Below are positions 6,594 through 12,331 of a DNA stretch of 21,066 bases, in pieces; position 1 is the first letter of the stretch; each line of letters starts with the position of its first letter. The DNA lies in assembly GCA_036518955.1 (NCBI GenBank), contig DATDMG010000220.1, forward strand, positions 1 through 21,066, read 5' to 3'. This stretch comes from DATDMG01 sp036518955 (GTDB lineage Bacteria; Actinomycetota; Actinomycetes; Actinomycetales; Kineosporiaceae). Both the position numbers and the translations under genes were made by a program. The notes below the pieces were generated by a model. It did no database searches, was not told the DNA's origin, and was given only the letters and a program-made list of their open reading frames with translations.

Positions 6594-7705
6594 GGCTGCT
6601 CCTCCGCCAGGGTCTGGCGCAACGCGTCCAGGAATGCGGTCGTCTCGGCCGGTGTGCCCGCCGTCACCCGCAGGTGGTGCGGAATCCCGACGTCCCGGAC
6701 GAGCACCTGCCGCGACAGCAGCCCGCGCCAGGTCGCCCGCTCGTCGGCGAGCCCGCCGAACAGCACGAAGTTCGCGTCGCTCGGCACCGGGGACAGGCCG
6801 AGCGCGGCGACACCCGCGACGATCCGGTCGCGCTGCTGCTTGATCACCTCGACCGTGGACAGCAGGACGTCGGCGTGCCAGAGCGCTGCGCGGGCCGCCG
6901 CCTGCGTCAGCGACGACAGGTGGTAGGGCATCCGCACCAGGCGCAGCGCATCGCACACCGCGGGATCCGCCGCGAGGTAGCCGAGCCGGGCGCCGGCGAG
7001 GGCGAAGGCCTTGCTCATGGTCCGCGTGACGACGAGCCGCTCCCGGCCCGGCAGCAGGGTGAGAGCGCTCGGCGTGCCGGGGCGGGCGAACTCGGCGTAC
7101 GCCTCGTCGACCACCACGATGCCCGTGGTCGCGGCACAGACGGCCTCGACGACGTCCAGACCGAGGGCCGTCCCGGTCGGGTTGTTGGGCGAGCACAGGA
7201 ACACCAGGTGCGGGTCGTGCCGCAGCACCTGCTCCACCGCGTGCCCGGCGCTCAGGTCGAACGGGTCGCTCTCGGTGCCGCGAAGCCCGTCGACCCAGGC
7301 CGTCCCGGCAGCCGCGCAGATGATCGGGTGCATGGAGTAGGCGGGGGTGAAGCCGAGCGCCCTGCGACCCGGTCCGGCGAAGGCCTGGACCACGTGCTGA
7401 AGCACCTCGTTGCTGCCGTTGCCGGCCCAGATTTGGTTCGGCACCAGGTCGTGGCCCAGGTACTCGGCGAGGTCCTCACGCAGGGCGGTGAACTCCCGGT
7501 CCGGGTACCGGTTGAGCCGGGTCACCTGCTCCCGGACGGCCTCGACCACGGCGTCGGCGACCTCGAGCGGCACGTCGTAGGAGTTCTCGTTCGTGTTCAG
7601 CCGGACGGCGACGTCGAACTGCGGCGCCCCGTACGGCTCCCGGCCGCGCAGGTCGTCGCGCAACGGCAGCCGGGCGAGCACGTCCCGGGAGGTCATCGAG
7701 GGCAC
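6590..7705 (-). CDS. hisC: histidinol-phosphate aminotransferase
   Basis: A PLP-dependent class I/II aminotransferase that converts imidazole acetol phosphate and glutamate to histidinol phosphate. The 371-residue protein has RLNTNENSY near the N-terminus, CSPNNPTGTALG, Asp200 in VVVDEAYAEF and the PLP lysine K232 in TMSKAFALAGARLGY. Start: GTG at 7703-7705, because TAGACT lies exactly 6 nt before it, which fits a leaderless transcript. An ATG three codons in (MTSRD) is the alternative; no Shine-Dalgarno sequence serves either one. It begins the coupled run hisC-hisB-hisH and is separated from hisD by an unrelated membrane-protein gene. Confidence 0.95.
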   Translation of the reverse strand: MPSMTSRDVLARLPLRDDLRGREPYGAPQFDVAVRLNTNENSYDVPLEVADAVVEAVREQVTRLNRYPDREFTALREDLAEYLGHDLVPNQIWAGNGSNEVLQHVVQAFAGPGRRALGFTPAYSMHPIICAAAGTAWVDGLRGTESDPFDLSAGHAVEQVLRHDPHLVFLCSPNNPTGTALGLDVVEAVCAATTGIVVVDEAYAEFARPGTPSALTLLPGRERLVVTRTMSKAFALAGARLGYLAADPAVCDALRLVRMPYHLSSLTQAAARAALWHADVLLSTVEVIKQQRDRIVAGVAALGLSPVPSDANFVLFGGLADERATWRGLLSRQVLVRDVGIPHHLRVTAGTPAETTAFLDALRQTLAEEQP

Positions 7706-7717
7706 CGGCCCAGTCTA
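7706..7717 (-). promoter_or_regulatory. leaderless promoter of hisC (-10)
   Basis: On the minus strand TAGACT (7712-7717) is followed by 6 nt and then the GTG start of hisC. The expected transcription start therefore falls on or beside the start codon. There is no clear -35 hexamer, and no ribosome-binding site could fit. This arrangement is common in actinobacteria. Confidence 0.6.
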
Positions 7718-7826
7718 GGCCGCGCCGTCACGCGGTCTCCTCGCGCCACCCTTTCCTCACTCCACCGTGCCGAGGGCGGCCCGGTGCCGGCGCCGGACGG
7801 TCGCCGACCGAGTGGTCACCACCCCG

Positions 7827-8363
7827 TCAGTTCGGCGTGGTGGGACTGGCGCTGTGGACCGCCGCCGCGATGAACACCACGATCGCGATGACGATCAGCG
7901 CGAACACCGAGCCGAGCACGATCCAGCCGATCCTGGTCAGCCGCCGCGCGCCCGTCGGGTCCGTCGCGTTCCGGGTCAGCGCGATGATCGCCAGGACCAG
8001 GGCGGGGATCCCGGCCAGCGAGAAGTAGCAGGAGACGGTGAGCAGGCCCGCGATGATCGTGAGCACCACGGTCGAGGCGCTCACCGGCGCGGTGGGCTGC
8101 GCGACGTACGGCGCGTAGGGCCCGACCGGTGGGTAGGCGTAGCCGGGCGCCGAGGCGGACGGCGGAGTCCCGTAGCCCTCCGGGGGCGGGGCTCCGTACG
8201 AAGGCGCCCCGTACGAAGGGGCCGCGTACGAAGGCGTCCCGTACGAAGGCGCTGCGTCGGGGGCGGCGCCGCCGTCCGGGGGCGGGGGCGGGGGCGGCGA
8301 GGGAGGCCCGGAGTGCCGGTCCGACCCGCCGGCAGCGTCGTGGCCGGTCGGATGTTCGTTCAC
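7827..8363 (-). CDS. proline/tyrosine-rich two-TM membrane protein (DUF4190-like)
   Basis: A 178-residue protein. Residues 1-85 are disordered and rich in Pro, Gly, Tyr and Ser, with polyproline and a run of SYGxP repeats. Two hydrophobic segments follow (about 97-127, STVVLTIIAGLL... through ...LVLAIIALTR, and about 145-168, IGWIVLGSVFALIVIAIVVF). This layout matches the DUF4190-type small membrane proteins common in actinomycetes; function unknown. I chose the GTG at 8361-8363 because a G-rich site (AGGGGGA) lies just upstream and the frame before it is not protein-like. It separates hisD from hisC and probably has nothing to do with histidine synthesis. Confidence 0.8.
   Translation of the reverse strand: MNEHPTGHDAAGGSDRHSGPPSPPPPPPPDGGAAPDAAPSYGTPSYAAPSYGAPSYGAPPPEGYGTPPSASAPGYAYPPVGPYAPYVAQPTAPVSASTVVLTIIAGLLTVSCYFSLAGIPALVLAIIALTRNATDPTGARRLTRIGWIVLGSVFALIVIAIVVFIAAAVHSASPTTPN
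8195..8254. repeat. four 15-bp repeats encoding SYGxP units
   Basis: Four direct copies with a 15-bp period begin at 8195, 8210, 8225 and 8240, each containing CGTACGAAGG. They encode successive pentapeptides of the type APSYG in the disordered N-terminus of the DUF4190-like protein. Copies differ at one or two positions, so the array may vary in length between strains. Confidence 0.85.
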
Positions 8364-8437
8364 TGCGTCCCCCTGTCTCCCCCTCGTCCGGCCCAGGTGG
8401 GTCGGCGATTGATGCCGTCGGCGAACGCTACCGCTGC

Positions 8438-8464
8438 CGGAGGCCTCCGCGGGCGCATTCCCGC
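8438..8464 (-). terminator. possible weak terminator after hisD
   Basis: Just after the hisD stop there is a short stem (8449-8453 with 8460-8464, 6-nt loop) beside a 12-bp perfect palindrome (8438-8449). Neither has a T-run. It might end the hisD transcript before the DUF4190-like gene. Weak evidence. Confidence 0.25.
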
Positions 8465-8466
8465 CG

Positions 8467-9792
8467 TCAGAACCGGGCCTGGACCGCCTGGCCGTGCGCG
8501 GGCAGGTCCTCGGCGTGAGCGAGGGTGACCACGTGGCCGGCGACGTCGGCGAGCGCCTGCCGGTCGTACCGGACGACGTGGATGCCCCGCAGGAACGACT
8601 GCACCGACAGGCCGCTGGAGTGGCACGCGCACCCGCCGGTGGGCAGCACGTGGTTGGACCCCGCGCAGTAGTCACCGAGGCTGACCGGCGCCCACGGCCC
8701 CACGAAGATCGCACCGGCGTTCGTCACCCGGGCGGCGACGGCGTCGGCGTCGCGGGTCTGGATCTCCAGGTGCTCGGCCGCGTAGGCGTCCACCACCTGC
8801 AGGCCTGCCTCCACGTCGTCCACCAGGACGATGCCCGACTGCGGCCCGGCCAGGGCCGTGGTGATCCGTTCGACGTGCTTGGTGGCCGCGACCTGGCGGG
8901 CCAGTTCGGCCTCCACCGCGGCCGCCAGGTGCTCGGAGTCGGTGACCAGGACGGCGGCCGCCATCGGGTCGTGCTCGGCCTGGCTGATCAGGTCCGCGGC
9001 GACGTGCACAGGGTCGGCTGTGTCGTCCGCGAGGATGGCGATCTCCGTCGGACCGGCCTCCGAGTCGATCCCGATCACGCCCTTGAGCAGGCGCTTCGCG
9101 GCGGCGACCCAGATGTTGCCCGGCCCGGTGACCAGGTCGACCGGCTCGCAGACCAGCCGACCGTCGGCGTCCGCGGCACCGTAGGCGAACATCGCCACCG
9201 CCTGGGCGCCCCCCACCGCGTACACCTCGTCGACCCCGAGGAGCGCGCACGCGGCGAGGATCGTCGGGTTCGGCAGACCGTCGAAGTCCGCCGGGTTGTC
9301 GCGCTGCGGTGGGGAGGTGACCGCGATCGACGCGACCCCCGCCTCCTGGGCGGGGACGACGTTCATCACCACGCTGCTCGGGTAGACCGCCAGGCCGCCG
9401 GGAACGTAGAGGCCGACCCGTCCCACCGGAAGCCACCGCTCGGTGACCGTTCCGCCGTCCACCACCACCGTCGTGTGATCGGAGCGTCGCTGCTCGGCGT
9501 GCACCAGCCGGGCGCGGCGGATCGCCTCCTCCAAGGCCGCGCGGACGGCGCCGTCCAACTGCTCGAGGGCAGCACCGAGCGCCTCCGCCGGCACCCGGAT
9601 CGAGGCCGGGCGCACCCCGTCGAACCGCTCCCCGAGCGCGAGCAGGGCCTCGACACCGCCCTGTCTGACCTCGGCCACGATCGGCCGGACCTGCTCGACC
9701 GCGTGCTCCACGTCCAGCGCCGCCCGGGGCACCACCCCACGCAGGGCTCGCGAGCGCAGAGGCCGTCCTCGAAGGTCCAGTCGGCGGATCAC
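8467..9792 (-). CDS. hisD: histidinol dehydrogenase
   Basis: HisD carries out the last two steps of histidine synthesis, oxidising L-histidinol to histidine with two NAD+; it is a zinc enzyme. The 441-residue protein has the nucleotide-binding segment VTGPGNIWVAAAKR (221-234), GIDSEAGPTEI, the zinc ligands Gln271 and His274 in SQAEHDP, AAEHLEI with the catalytic Glu-His area, and the C-terminal GSNHVLPT...SGLSV block. The GTG at 9790-9792 is preceded by TAGAAT and 6 nt, so the transcript is probably leaderless. Divergent from a GntR regulator gene across a 317-bp gap. Confidence 0.96.
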   Translation of the reverse strand: MIRRLDLRGRPLRSRALRGVVPRAALDVEHAVEQVRPIVAEVRQGGVEALLALGERFDGVRPASIRVPAEALGAALEQLDGAVRAALEEAIRRARLVHAEQRRSDHTTVVVDGGTVTERWLPVGRVGLYVPGGLAVYPSSVVMNVVPAQEAGVASIAVTSPPQRDNPADFDGLPNPTILAACALLGVDEVYAVGGAQAVAMFAYGAADADGRLVCEPVDLVTGPGNIWVAAAKRLLKGVIGIDSEAGPTEIAILADDTADPVHVAADLISQAEHDPMAAAVLVTDSEHLAAAVEAELARQVAATKHVERITTALAGPQSGIVLVDDVEAGLQVVDAYAAEHLEIQTRDADAVAARVTNAGAIFVGPWAPVSLGDYCAGSNHVLPTGGCACHSSGLSVQSFLRGIHVVRYDRQALADVAGHVVTLAHAEDLPAHGQAVQARF

Positions 9793-9804
9793 TCCCCGAT
9801 TCTA
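9793..9804 (-). promoter_or_regulatory. leaderless promoter of hisD (-10)
   Basis: On the minus strand TAGAAT (9799-9804), a near-consensus -10 box, is followed by exactly 6 nt and the GTG start. A transcript starting at or beside the G of the start codon is expected. No recognisable -35 hexamer is seen 16-19 nt upstream. Confidence 0.62.
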
Positions 9805-9966
9805 GTCCGGGCGGCGCCGGCGGGACCGGTCCGCGCGCCCGGCACACCCGAACCAGAGGGTGTGCCACCGCGCGGCCCACGGCCCGCATCGGGCTGGCCC
9901 TGCCAGCACGCCAGTCCCTATGGTGTGTCCAGCAGATCGCCCGTGCGCCCCGATCGCGGCGAGTCA

Positions 9967-9986
9967 CACCGGCAGGCCTACCGGTG
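9967..9986. promoter_or_regulatory. 20-bp palindrome, candidate operator
   Basis: CACCGGCAGGCCTACCGGTG pairs with its own complement at nine of ten positions. It lies in the hisD-gntR divergent region, 124 bp before the GntR start, where an autoregulatory operator would be expected. It does not match a motif I know, and palindromes like this arise by chance in GC-rich DNA. Confidence 0.3.
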
Positions 9987-10109
9987 CGTGGCGACCGGGC
10001 CGGCCTACGGCCGGTGCCGGCGGTCAGCCCGTGCTCGGGGGCGGCGTGACGGACCACGCGGTGGCTTCGCACCCGGGGACGACGGACCACCCTCAGGGGG
10101 TTGCCTGCC

Positions 10110-10484
10110 GTGATCGAGCTCGACCTGGATTCGTCACTGCCGCTGTTCGAACGGCTCCGCGCCGGGATCGCCGCCCGGATCCGGGACGGCCGGCTGCCCG
10201 CGGGAACCCGCCTCCCGCCGGTACGACGGCTCGCCCAGGACCTGGCACTCGCCCCGAACACCGTCGCCCGGGCGTACCGGGAGCTGGAGATCGCCGGGCT
10301 GGTCACCACGGCCGGCCGACGAGGCACGCTGGTGGCGGCGTCCGGGGACGTCGTGGCCCAGGAGGCCGCCGCCGCCGCCGCGGCCTACGCGGACGTCGTC
10401 CACCGCCTCGGGGTGGATCTCCCCGAGGCCCTGGCCCTGGCCCGGGCCGCCGTCGAGGCGCTTCCGTACCCCACCCCGGCGTGA
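10110..10484 (+). CDS. short GntR-family regulator (YtrA type)
   Basis: A 124-residue DNA-binding protein. Residues 1-73 form the GntR winged helix-turn-helix: PLFERLRAGIAARIRDGRLPAGTRLPPVRRLAQDLALA-type helix 1 and 2 region, then recognition helix PNTVARAYRELE, then the wing GLVTTAGRRGTLV. Only about 50 residues follow, rich in Ala with helical character, too short for an effector domain of the FadR or HutC type; this fits the YtrA subfamily. YtrA regulators usually sit beside ABC transporter genes, but none is here. The GTG at 10110 is chosen because AGGGGG lies 9 nt upstream; a TTG at 10101 abuts that site and is less likely. The gene ends in a terminator stem whose loop contains the stop codon. 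Confidence 0.85.
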   Translation: MIELDLDSSLPLFERLRAGIAARIRDGRLPAGTRLPPVRRLAQDLALAPNTVARAYRELEIAGLVTTAGRRGTLVAASGDVVAQEAAAAAAAYADVVHRLGVDLPEALALARAAVEALPYPTPA

Positions 10485-10500
10485 CACCGCCGGGGTGGGG
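10469..10500 (+). terminator. strong terminator stem overlapping the gntR stop codon
   Basis: A perfect 13-bp inverted repeat (10469-10481 with 10488-10500) with a 6-nt loop, TGACAC, that contains the stop codon. The left arm encodes the last residues of the regulator. There is no T-run, which is common for terminators in high-GC actinomycetes. It separates gntR from the LON-domain gene. Confidence 0.7.
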
Positions 10501-10614
10501 CGTGACCGACAGGGCCGTGGACGAGAACGCCGCGTGGTCAGCAGGTGAGCTGGAGCGCCCGTCGTGGTCCTGGATCGCCACCGCGTCGGTCGCGCTCGAG
10601 CCCCTCCGGCACCA

Positions 10615-10626
10615 TAGCCTTACCCT
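10615..10626 (+). promoter_or_regulatory. leaderless promoter of the LON-domain gene (-10)
   Basis: TAGCCT (10615-10620) lies exactly 6 nt before the GTG start at 10627, the same spacing as at hisC and hisD. No ribosome-binding site is present, and no clear -35 hexamer is seen. A leaderless transcript is likely. Confidence 0.52.
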
Positions 10627-11283
10627 GTGGGTGCGAGACTGCCGATCTTTCCGCTGACCACCGTCCTGGTGCCCGGACTCGTGCTGCCGCTCCACATCTT
10701 CGAGCCGCGCTACCGCGAGCTGATCCAGCGCCTGATGGCACTGCCCGAGGGCGCCGCCCGGCAGTTCGGGGTCATCGCCGTGCGAACCGGGGCGCAGAAC
10801 GGCGACCGGCCCGGCGACCTGCACACCGTGGGGTGCACGGCGGAGCTGCGCGAGGTCACGCCCTACGCGGACGGCCGGTTCGACATCGTCAGCGTCGGCG
10901 AAACCCGGTTCCGGCTGACCGGCATCGACACCGAGGCGGGCACCCCGTACCACACCGGGATCGTCGAGTTCCTGCCGGAGACCGACGGGGACGGTGACCT
11001 GGAGCGGCTCGCCGCGCGCGTCACCCACCTGTTCGCCGAGTACCGCCGCACGCTGGGGGTCGAGGTGACCCCGCTGCCCGACGACCCGCAGGTGGTGTCG
11101 TACCTCGTCGCCGCCGCAGTCGTGCTCCACCTGCCGCAGCGCCAGGCCCTGCTGGAGCAGCCGACGACGAGCGATCGGCTCCGGGCGGAGCGAGAGCTGC
11201 TGCGGCGCGAGGTCGCCCTGGTCCGCGCGTTCCGCTCCCTCCCCGCGGTGGAGCTGATGAAGGGCCCGGTGAACGCGAACTGA
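10627..11283 (+). CDS. LON peptidase substrate-binding domain protein
   Basis: A 218-residue protein made up only of the LON N-terminal (PUA-like) substrate-binding domain. Conserved parts are LPIFPLTTVLVPGLVLPLHIFEPRYRELI (residues 5-33), FGVIAVRTG, HTVGCTAEL and RFDIVSVGETRFRL. A helical C-terminal part follows (RVTHLFAEYRRTL..., RAERELLRREVALVRAF). The AAA+ and Ser/Lys protease domains of Lon are absent, as in other stand-alone bacterial LON-domain proteins, so it is not itself a protease. Its partner and role are unknown. GTG start without a Shine-Dalgarno sequence, directly behind a -10 box. The next gene overlaps its stop. Confidence 0.9.
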   Translation: MGARLPIFPLTTVLVPGLVLPLHIFEPRYRELIQRLMALPEGAARQFGVIAVRTGAQNGDRPGDLHTVGCTAELREVTPYADGRFDIVSVGETRFRLTGIDTEAGTPYHTGIVEFLPETDGDGDLERLAARVTHLFAEYRRTLGVEVTPLPDDPQVVSYLVAAAVVLHLPQRQALLEQPTTSDRLRAERELLRREVALVRAFRSLPAVELMKGPVNAN

Positions 11284-11792
11284 GCAGGCAGCCCGGCAGG
11301 GACGGCACCGCGGGCACCCCGGCGACCGCGTTGCTGCGCGCGCAGGGGGTGCCGCACACCGTCCGCGCCTACGAGCACGATCCCCGCGGGCATCAGCGCG
11401 GTCTGTCGTACGGCATGGAGGCCGCCCTAGCCCTCGGGGTCGACCCGAGCCAGGTGTTCAAGACCCTCGTGGCGGACGTCGACGGCACCCTCACCGTCGC
11501 CGTCGTCCCGGTCGCCGGCTCCCTGGACCTCAACGCCCTGGCCACCGCGGTGGGGGGAAAGCGAGCGGTACTCGCGCAGCCGGCCGCCGCCGAGCGGGCT
11601 ACCGGGTACGTGGTCGGCGGGATCAGCCCGCTCGGCCAGCGCCGGGCCCTGCGCACCGTGGTCGACGCCTCCGTGCTGGACGTGCCGACCGTGCTGGTGA
11701 GTGCGGGACGCCGGGGTGTGGACGTCGAGCTGGCGTCCGCCGACCTGGTCCGGCTGACAGGCGCGACGACCGCACCGATCGCCCGCCGCTGA
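11280..11792 (+). CDS. ybaK: YbaK/EbsC-type Cys-tRNA(Pro) deacylase
   Basis: Members of this family hydrolyse mischarged Cys-tRNA(Pro) made by prolyl-tRNA synthetase. Diagnostic parts are PHTVRAYEHDPR, the catalytic-lysine motif VFKTLVADVDG, VAVVPVAGSLDLNALA, ATGYVVGGISPLGQRR and the C-terminal GRRGVDVELASADLVRLTGA. E. coli YbaK begins with a helix TPAVKLL; here GTPATALLRAQGV aligns with it, so translation must start upstream of the TTG at 11331. The only plausible upstream start in frame is the CTG at 11280-11282, which overlaps the previous stop as CTGA and would give 170 aa by coupling. That start is inferred. Operon with the LON-domain gene. Confidence 0.85.
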   Translation: MSRQPGRDGTAGTPATALLRAQGVPHTVRAYEHDPRGHQRGLSYGMEAALALGVDPSQVFKTLVADVDGTLTVAVVPVAGSLDLNALATAVGGKRAVLAQPAAAERATGYVVGGISPLGQRRALRTVVDASVLDVPTVLVSAGRRGVDVELASADLVRLTGATTAPIARR

Positions 11793-11811
11793 CCGCGCCG
11801 GCAGTACCCCT

Positions 11812-11836
11812 CGGTCCGGTGCACCGGCACGGACCG
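11812..11836. terminator. possible bidirectional terminator between convergent genes
   Basis: A perfect 7-bp stem (11812-11818 with 11830-11836) with an 11-nt loop lies in the 98-bp gap between the converging deacylase and small membrane-protein genes. It has no T-run on either strand. Position supports a terminator; the structure is modest. Confidence 0.35.
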
Positions 11837-11890
11837 CAGCGACCGGATCGACACCGCCAGGGCGCCGGACGGACGATCCGCCGGCACAGC

Positions 11891-12331
11891 TCAGTCCGCA
11901 CCCTCCGGGTGCACCAGGACGAGGGCCAGGGTGACCAGTGCCGTGGTCAGGCCGCAGGCGAGCGGCCAGAGGATCAGGACCCCGGTCGCGGCCAGCACGG
12001 GGGCCCCCGCGAGACGCCCCACCCCCCATGCCAGCAGGGACGCCGGCACCGACCCGACGAGCCGCACGACCGCCCCGGCCACCGGGTGCCGCCCCGGTCG
12101 GACCAGGCCGGCGCCTGCCACCCCGAGGCCGGCGATCAGGCCCAGCCCGGCGAAGGTGACCTCTGGGCTGATCCGGTCCTCGACGCCGTCGGACCAGCCC
12201 GCGACCGCCGGGGCCAGTGCCGCCCACAGCAGGCCGACCGCCACGGCGAGGAGCAGCAGCACCCCCAGCCCGGCCGCCACCGTCCGCACGGTCCCGCCGC
12301 CCGTCGCGAGCCACGACCTGGGCCCGGTCAC
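11891..12331 (-). CDS. four-TM membrane protein coupled to dnaE (DUF2567-like)
   Basis: A 146-residue hydrophobic protein with four likely membrane helices: about 16-38 (VRTVAAGLGVLLLLAVAVGLLW...), 60-80 (FAGLGLIAGLGVAGAGL), 86-108 and 115-140. The segment WSDGVEDRISPEVTF between helices 1 and 2 resembles the actinobacterial DUF2567 family, though I am only moderately sure of that. The GTG at 12329-12331 overlaps the dnaE stop as GTGA, so the two genes are co-transcribed and probably translationally coupled. No function can be assigned, and nothing suggests a role in replication. Confidence 0.72.
   Translation of the reverse strand: MTGPRSWLATGGGTVRTVAAGLGVLLLLAVAVGLLWAALAPAVAGWSDGVEDRISPEVTFAGLGLIAGLGVAGAGLVRPGRHPVAGAVVRLVGSVPASLLAWGVGRLAGAPVLAATGVLILWPLACGLTTALVTLALVLVHPEGAD

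Larger units (their letters stand above)
9793..10109. other. divergent intergenic region hisD / gntR
   Basis: A 317-bp gap with no credible coding frame. It holds the hisD -10 box at its left end, a near-perfect 20-bp palindrome at 9967-9986, a small hairpin CCGGCC-TAC-GGCCGG at 10000-10014, and the gntR ribosome-binding site. A TATGGT at 9919-9924 could be a plus-strand -10 for gntR, but its spacing to any -35 is poor. Confidence 0.5.

Noticed and set aside
8195..8254. CRISPR-like repeat array
   Set aside because: Repeats are contiguous 15-bp coding units without spacers, inside a gene.
8494..10113. Plus-strand open frame antisense to hisD
   Set aside because: Shadow of hisD; the hisD protein is full length with all catalytic residues.
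10627..11283. ATP-dependent Lon protease
   Set aside because: Only the N-terminal substrate-binding domain is present; no AAA+ or protease domain follows.
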